The position numbers and the translations under genes were made by a program. Positions 18,862 to 22,913 of a stretch of DNA of 22,913 nucleotides are shown in pieces (position 1 is the first letter of the stretch; each line of letters opens with the position of its first letter). The notes under the pieces are model-generated. The model did no database searches. It was not told the DNA's origin and was given only the letters and a program-made list of their open reading frames with translations. The stretch spans positions 1-22,913 of the forward strand of contig JAYMSP010002694.1 in the NCBI GenBank assembly GCA_036897095.1, written 5' to 3'. The stretch is from Plantago elongata (Eukaryota > Streptophyta > Magnoliopsida > Lamiales > Plantaginaceae).

Positions 18862-19775
18862 TGTTGAGGTAAAAGACCCAACCCTCAGGTATAACAAAAA
18901 ACCTAGAGAAAGTCACTAAGTCCAATAAGTTAGGATCCTATGCAAAGGTTCACCTCCACTTCGAGCTCTGAATGTCTCAGATATAATCCTGCACAAGAGG
19001 CTAGAGTGGGGGTAGGGGGGGGGGGGGGGGTTTGGCCTCTTTTGTTCGGGCTTGCCTAGGATCAAGCCGGTTGTGAGACTTTACTCAAGAGTAATTATGA
19101 TCGACTCTGTAAAATGAAGGTCTAAAGCATATGGTCAAATGAGAAGATCATGTGAGCTTGTTGATTTAACTTGGGAAGTGTGCATTATTTATAGTGATTA
19201 TTCTCCATTTAGGGATAGACTCCCTTGGATTGTGTCAAGTGTAAGGCTAAGATTAAGCCAATAAGGATTAATTAAGCCCATGGACCATAGTATAGTCATA
19301 ACCCATCTCCCAATTAGGCCTCAAGGTTAGATTAACCATTTTATAGGACTTTTGAGGGCATTCTTGTCCTTCCGCCTGGAGTAGCATCCAAGGGGAATGT
19401 TCCGGACCATCACGTCCAGAACTGGTTAAGCCCTCTCCTACTAACTTGCTATGGTCTACTTTACTTGGTTTCTCTTTAGGTCCGGATGTATAAGCTCATA
19501 TGTGTTGGTAGCCGGACCTACTTACTTTCGGATATAGCACTTTGGTCCAGATATCCTTATCTTATCACGATATTCTTATACATTCTAGTAAGGTTCGAAC
19601 TCGGATGGTCTTTGATTCGGGACCTTATGGTCGGATCCTTTGAGACCTTGACCATGTAATACCGTAATATCATAGGATCCAATCGTAAGACATCTAAATA
19701 ACGAATTGGACATATCACCATATCCACCCTTATAATTATTTAATTCAATCCTTTCTTCAATTAAAGGATTAAACA
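18862..19775 (-). mobile_element. 5' LTR of the Tat element
   Basis: In plus coordinates the LTR runs from TGTTGAGG (18862) next to the primer site to AGGATTAAACA (19775); on the minus strand it begins TGTTTAATCC and ends CCTCAACA, with inverted TGTT...AACA ends. Length is 914 bases. A minus-strand TATA-like CTATAAATAATG lies at about 19183-19194. A run of 16 G occurs at 19015-19030. The outer end is inferred from the inverted terminus, since no second LTR was found to compare; the base after it is TTTAC. The open frame at 19585-19776 lies within the LTR and is not a gene. Confidence 0.65.
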
Positions 19776-19879
19776 TTTACCATGGGTACGCCGTATGTCC
19801 CGGTAATAGCTTCTCATTTCCTTTACTTTAGAGTCTTTTAGTTTTTCCTTCTATACTTTTAAGTCTTGTCTAACTTCTT

Positions 19880-20039
19880 CTATGTAATAATAAGAAGCAA
19901 AATGCAATAGATTACGTTAACTATATAATAATAAGAAGCAAAATGCAATAGATTAAGTTAACTATATAATAATAAGAAGCAAAATACAATAACATTAACT
20001 ATATAATAATAAGAAGCAAAATGCAACAGATTACGTTAA
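19880..20039 (+). repeat. 41-bp tandem repeat, four units
   Basis: Units start CTAT(A/G)TAATAATAAGAAGC and end GATTA(C/A)GTTAA at 19880-19920, 19921-19961, 19962-19998 (37 bases) and 19999-20039. Units differ by one to a few bases; the third has lost four. The array ends 45 bases before the TATA box of the small peptide gene and 110 bases before its ATG, so it may be promoter sequence. Confidence 0.9.
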
Positions 20040-20083
20040 CTGCAATTTTACTTATCTCGTACATTAACATGTATAGAATACTG

Positions 20084-20090
20084 TATATAA
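20084..20090 (+). promoter_or_regulatory. TATA box of the small secreted peptide gene
   Basis: TATATAA at 20084-20090, in CTGTATATAAATGA, lies 60 bases upstream of the ATG at 20150, leaving a leader of about 30 bases if transcription starts some 30 bases downstream. Confidence 0.6.
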
Positions 20091-20149
20091 ATGATACAAT
20101 GCATGGTCGATTGTAAACATAAATCATACTATACTTTTAAGTTCTAAAA

Positions 20150-20554
20150 ATGAGAATGTCTACTCAAGTCATGTGCTTCATAGTCTTCTTAATCTTTGCA
20201 TCAGGCATGATTAATCAAACAGGTGAATCAGACTAAATATTTTATTTTTTAAATGGTTAAAAGTGACTTGAACCTTCAATTTATTAATTGGTGTTGAATC
20301 GTGCTATCAAAGAGATGAATTTCTAAAAAAGTAATATATATGTAGGTATTAAAACTTCCATGGCAGGCAATATATTGCCGAAGCGTCTTCGTCGCGGCCC
20401 GAAGGTTCACGAAGAGGTCATTACGGATTTCAGTGGCAGTATATTGGATTGCAGGAGTATATGTCAACATTTAGATCGAACAAAATTCTTTAAGGCCATA
20501 GTTTGGCATACTGATGATGAGAAACCACATTGTTGCTGCCAATTTTACGCTTAA
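20150..20554 (+). CDS. Small secreted cysteine-rich (defensin-like) peptide, two exons
   Basis: Exon 1 (20150-20222, 73 bases) encodes a signal peptide: MRMSTQ, then the hydrophobic core VMCFIVFLIFASG and MINQT. The intron 20223-20345 has GT...AG ends and is AT-rich. Exon 2 (20346-20554) joins in frame (phase 1) and ends TAA, giving 93 residues; an alternative acceptor 21 bases later also keeps frame. The mature part has a basic patch (PKRLRRGPK, residues 36-44), then DCRSIC (Cys 60, 64) and HCCCQFYA (Cys 87-89). CxxxC and CxC are the core of the cysteine-stabilised alpha-beta fold of defensin-like peptides, and a signal exon plus a mature exon is their usual structure. The GxC element and other cysteines are missing, so the family is uncertain. 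Likely secreted; target unknown. No stops or frameshifts, unlike all surrounding coding sequence. Confidence 0.6.
20251..20315 (-). repeat. Third, strongly diverged tRNA-like remnant, inside the peptide gene's intron
   Basis: AAATGGTTAAAAGTGACTTGAACC and the following ATTAATTGGTGTTGAATCGTGCTATCAA align with the tRNA-like stretches at 1717-1787 and 2586-2656 (there AAACGGCTAAAGGTGACTCGAACC). Most differences are C-to-T or G-to-A, as in an old methylated copy. The match stops before the A-box half. It occupies about half of the 123-base intron. Confidence 0.6.
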
Positions 20555-20915
20555 TTTCCCTGACAAACGATCAAACGAATCGTGTTATACCGTCATATAT
20601 ATGGTATTGCCATCAACTTTAATGCCCAATTAATAAATAAATCTCTAGATATATTATATCGATCTTTTGAACGTTAGATTACAAAAATTATTTTATATTA
20701 TTACAAATCCTCGAAAAATGCCTTAGATTTTTTTTAAATATCACTAAATTATTCGTAATATCATCAACTTTCAATATATTATAAGGCTAGCATACACTAG
20801 TACACAAACACACTTTAACGAGAATTAAATTTATAACTTTTAGGATCATGACACCTCAACTTAATTATAATTTTAATTTTTTTAGTCGATTACGGTTAAC
20901 GGTCTGATAAATCTA
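20555..20915. other. AT-rich stretch, no gene
   Basis: 3' flank of the peptide gene and then plain AT-rich sequence. Possible polyadenylation-like AATAAA near 20634-20641 (TTAATAAATAAATC), about 80 bases after the stop. Nothing else is supported. Confidence 0.4.
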
Positions 20916-20923
20916 CTATATAA
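20916..20923 (+). promoter_or_regulatory. TATA-like box before a small ORF
   Basis: CTATATAA at 20916-20923 followed by a C/T-rich leader (GCTCTTGCCCTTCTTTCTCAG), about 110 bases upstream of ATG 21033. The spacing suits a plant promoter with a short leader. Confidence 0.45.
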
Positions 20924-21032
20924 GTCCAAGCATTTCATCTGCTCTTGCCCTTCTTTCTCAGCACGTCAGATATAAAAACCTACAGGCTACAGTCTACAAT
21001 CACAATAATAATTCCCTAATATCCTATTGTAT

Positions 21033-21242
21033 ATGAAAGTCATGTCTTTAGTAGCTCAAATACTTTTCAATTTTTCATTGCGACATTTGATCACACAAAA
21101 GGGCGAAAGCACATCTGTACTATGTGTGTCTCTAGCCACAACTAACTTTCAACTTTTTAGGCGGTATACTAGTTTCGTGTTTATAATTGTCATGTTGATA
21201 TTATTTTACATGTTTATCTATTTTACATGTTTATCTAGTTAG
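21033..21242 (+). CDS. Hypothetical small ORF, possibly a decayed relative of the secreted peptide gene
   Basis: ATG at 21033 gives 69 residues: MKVMSLVAQILFNF at the N-terminus, then ITQKGESTS, and a strongly hydrophobic C-terminal segment (FIIVMLILFYMFIYFTCL) that would be a membrane helix. It follows a TATA box and leader. The first 25 residues and the underlying bases loosely resemble exon 1 of the peptide gene read through its donor site (INQTGESD against ITQKGESTS). No domain is recognised. It could be a real membrane peptide, a decayed exon, or chance in AT-rich DNA. Confidence 0.25.
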   Translation: MKVMSLVAQILFNFSLRHLITQKGESTSVLCVSLATTNFQLFRRYTSFVFIIVMLILFYMFIYFTCLSS

Positions 21243-21604
21243 CATGATAAGTATGTTATATGTTTAAACTATTGAACAAATACATGTTTGCCCCAAAATC
21301 AATACTCAAGGTTTAAAGTTTTATGTAAAAGTAACAAATTATTGAAGGAAATAAGTATAGCATTAAACATATGTGGACAAGATTAAAATGACCTATAAGT
21401 TTTGAGTAATATTTTCAGAAGGACGGTCTCTAAATAATTTGTTTAAAAATAAAATTATATTATCAAGAAAATCATCAATATTAATAATAAAAATATCTAT
21501 ATTCTTAACATTAGCATTTATTTTCATATAAAAAAACTTATTTCTCTAACAATGTAGGCATTTTAATTAAAAATATAGATATTTTAAATTGATAACATAG
21601 ATCG
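21243..21604. other. AT-rich stretch, no gene
   Basis: Plain AT-rich sequence between the small ORF and the TRIM element, with no coding signal. The five bases just before the TRIM are GATCG (target duplication). Confidence 0.5.
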
Positions 21605-21829
21605 TGTAATACCCAACTTTTCACATTGCTTGTGAGTGGAAGGGGTGAATGGTATATATGTAGACCACCACTATCCTATGGTATGAGGTCATTTGGAGAA
21701 ATCCAAAAATAAATACGTGCGGGCTCCGGCCCAAAGCGGACAATATCATACTGAGTGGTGGGACAATTATGTGTAACCTTATTAGCCCAACGGACCGGGT
21801 CTCGGCCCATTAGTGGTCGGGTAGTTATA
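21605..21829 (+). repeat. Left LTR of the TRIM
   Basis: Begins TGTAATACCCAAC and ends GGGTAGTTATA two bases before the primer site. Its CCGGGTCTCGGCCCATTAG unit is single, whereas the right LTR has two. Confidence 0.85.
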
Positions 21830-21831
21830 AA

Positions 21832-21843
21832 TGGTATCAGAGC
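21832..21843 (+). promoter_or_regulatory. Primer binding site of the TRIM
   Basis: TGGTATCAGAGC, exact match to the initiator-Met tRNA 3' end complement, identical to the site at 5856-5867. Confidence 0.9.
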
Positions 21844-21995
21844 GGGACTATCTGAAATTGCGGGAACTAAGTGTCATGCAGAGCAAAGTGCTACACTGTA
21901 TGGGCAGTGGGAGCCACGTCTAGAGTCTTGATTGGTCCCGTGACAGTCCCCCAAAAAAGCTAGATGAAGATGTCAAGAATTTAAGAGGGGTAGAT

Positions 21996-22252
21996 TTTAA
22001 TACCCAACGTCCTACCTCGCTTGTGAGTGGAAGGGGTGAACGATATATATGTAGACCACCACTCTCCTATGGTATGAGGCCTTTTGGAGACATTCAAAAA
22101 TAAATTCGTGTGTGCTCCGGTCAAAAGCGGACAATATCATATAATATCATACCGAGTGGTGGAACAGTCATGCGTAACTTTGTCGATCCAACGGGCCGGA
22201 TTTCAACCCATTAGTGACCGGATCTCGACCCATTAGCGGCCGGGTCATTACA
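21996..22252 (+). repeat. Right LTR of the TRIM
   Basis: Begins TTTAATACCCAAC and ends CGGGTCATTACA. It contains a 22-base tandem duplication (22196-22217 and 22218-22239, CCGGAT(T/C)TC(A/G)ACCCATTAG) and a doubled AATATCAT near 22132-22152, which explain its extra length. Confidence 0.85.
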
Positions 22253-22379
22253 GGTCGTCTCTATATAAGTTGTGCAAAATTGCGTAGAAACTGTTTTCTG
22301 TTAAGACTTTGTGATTATTTTATTAGTAAGAAAATATGAAAAATAAGTAAATAAAACATTGGTATAGAATTTGAATGAG

Positions 22380-22529
22380 CATTTGGATGGATTTTGGCGT
22401 AATTGTGTTTGGAATGGAATTGAAATGGGGGTATTTGAAGTGTATTTTAGGCCAAATCACTGTTTATCGAGCCAAATTGACCGATTACAATTGAGAAACA
22501 ATCAGTCCCGTAAACACAACCATCCAATG
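22380..22529. repeat. MITE-like imperfect inverted repeat
   Basis: CATTTGGATGG...TTGTGTTT (22380-22410) is mirrored by AAACACAACCATCCAATG (22512-22529). The following GGAATGGAATTGAAATGGGGG has the GGAATGGAAT flavour of many plant MITE ends. No clear target duplication. The open frame at 22371-22610 runs across this hairpin and is not a convincing gene. Confidence 0.35.
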
Positions 22530-22888
22530 GTCGCCCTACACTGTGTAATCTTTTTTGTAAACAAACCTGAATTTATTTTTCTATTATATTGTAAAATGGA
22601 AGACTATTAAATTAGTTTACGGATCAAAAATTAACTTTTGTTTATTACCTCTCACTTTCACATCTTTTTCCTTACAATATTATGTGGTTAAATTTATTAA
22701 AACTTACAATATAACTAATAGTTTTACTGAGTAGTTTTATCCAAAAACAGTATAAATTCAAATTATACACGTAAGTACCGTGTACTAATTTTCTATTATC
22801 ATAAAAGTATTTATAAAGCTAAATGTAAATTTATGACTTTAGGTAACCACAACCACACAACGACGGATATTCTGTAAAATATATAAAT
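22530..22888. other. AT-rich stretch, no gene
   Basis: No coding signal or repeat was identified between the hairpin and the terminal dinucleotide run. Confidence 0.5.
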
Positions 22889-22894
22889 ATAAAC

Positions 22895-22913
22895 TTATAT
22901 ATATATATATATA
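22895..22913. repeat. (AT)n microsatellite at the window end
   Basis: Alternating TATATATA to the last base; it probably continues outside the window. Confidence 0.9.

Larger units (their letters stand above)
21605..22252 (+). mobile_element. Complete TRIM (miniature LTR retrotransposon), 648 bp
   Basis: Two LTRs (21605-21829 and 21996-22252) flank a 166-base interior with an initiator-Met primer site after the first LTR and a purine tract (AAGAGGGGTAGA, about 21983-21994) before the second. The host sequence is GATCG before and GGTCG after, a 5-base target duplication with one mismatch. There is no coding capacity, so it would depend on another element's proteins. LTRs share GCTTGTGAGTGGAAGGGGTG and ATATATGTAGACCACCACT. 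First LTR ends TA instead of CA and the second begins TT instead of TG, each one change. The second LTR is longer because of two internal short duplications. Confidence 0.9.

Noticed and set aside
19880..20039. CRISPR-like array
   Set aside because: Units are contiguous with no unique spacers; it is an ordinary plant minisatellite.
21605..22252. Cassandra-type TRIM carrying 5S rRNA promoter
   Set aside because: No 5S rRNA-like box A/intermediate/box C stretch was seen in either LTR.
22371..22610. 79-codon plus-strand ORF
   Set aside because: Runs through a MITE-like hairpin; no domain and AT-driven tail.

Overview
The window looks like repeat-rich, AT-rich DNA from a flowering plant nuclear genome, probably a eudicot although the sequence does not prove that. 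Almost everything recognisable between about 1.4 kb and 19.8 kb, and again at 21.6-22.3 kb, is retrotransposon. AU-rich introns, TATA boxes and initiator-Met primer sites support a plant. No bacterial-type operon, CRISPR array or intact functional tRNA gene was found.

Layout. 1-1393 is AT-rich with a purine-rich patch and a short palindrome and holds no recognised gene. 1394-2912 is an 869-bp-period direct duplication; each copy carries a decayed tRNA-like (SINE-like) stretch, and a fragment of the neighbouring gypsy LTR lies between the copies. 3283-3595 is the end of an old Ty1/copia element on the minus strand. It is interrupted at 3596 by a long LTR of a Ty3/gypsy element on the plus strand (LTR 3596-5852, primer site 5856, leader ORF, gag). 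That element's gag is cut at 7428 by a second copia element on the minus strand (7429-8910), which is itself truncated.

8911-19775 is one large, decayed Ty3/gypsy element of the Tat type on the minus strand. From right to left it has a 5' LTR, primer site, gag, protease, reverse transcriptase, a first RNase H, a second archaeal-type RNase H, and integrase with a GPY/F-like tail. Left of pol, on the opposite (plus) strand, lies an extra gene, the 'aORF', matching the putative gypsy-type transposon domain (PF04195) followed by a lysine-rich and coiled-coil region. It has clear splice sites, so it appears to be a spliced antisense gene carried by the retroelement. All its coding regions have stops and frameshifts. 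The left LTR was not found.

Right of the large element is a 41-bp tandem repeat array. A compact two-exon gene (20150-20554) follows, with its own TATA box, predicting a 93-residue secreted peptide with CxxxC and CCC motifs, most like a defensin-like cysteine-rich peptide. This is the best candidate host gene and the most interesting unit in the window. A second TATA-led small ORF lies at 21033-21242. A complete miniature LTR element (TRIM) with primer site, polypurine tract and near-perfect target duplication fills 21605-22252. The rest is AT-rich with a MITE-like inverted repeat and a terminal (AT)n run.
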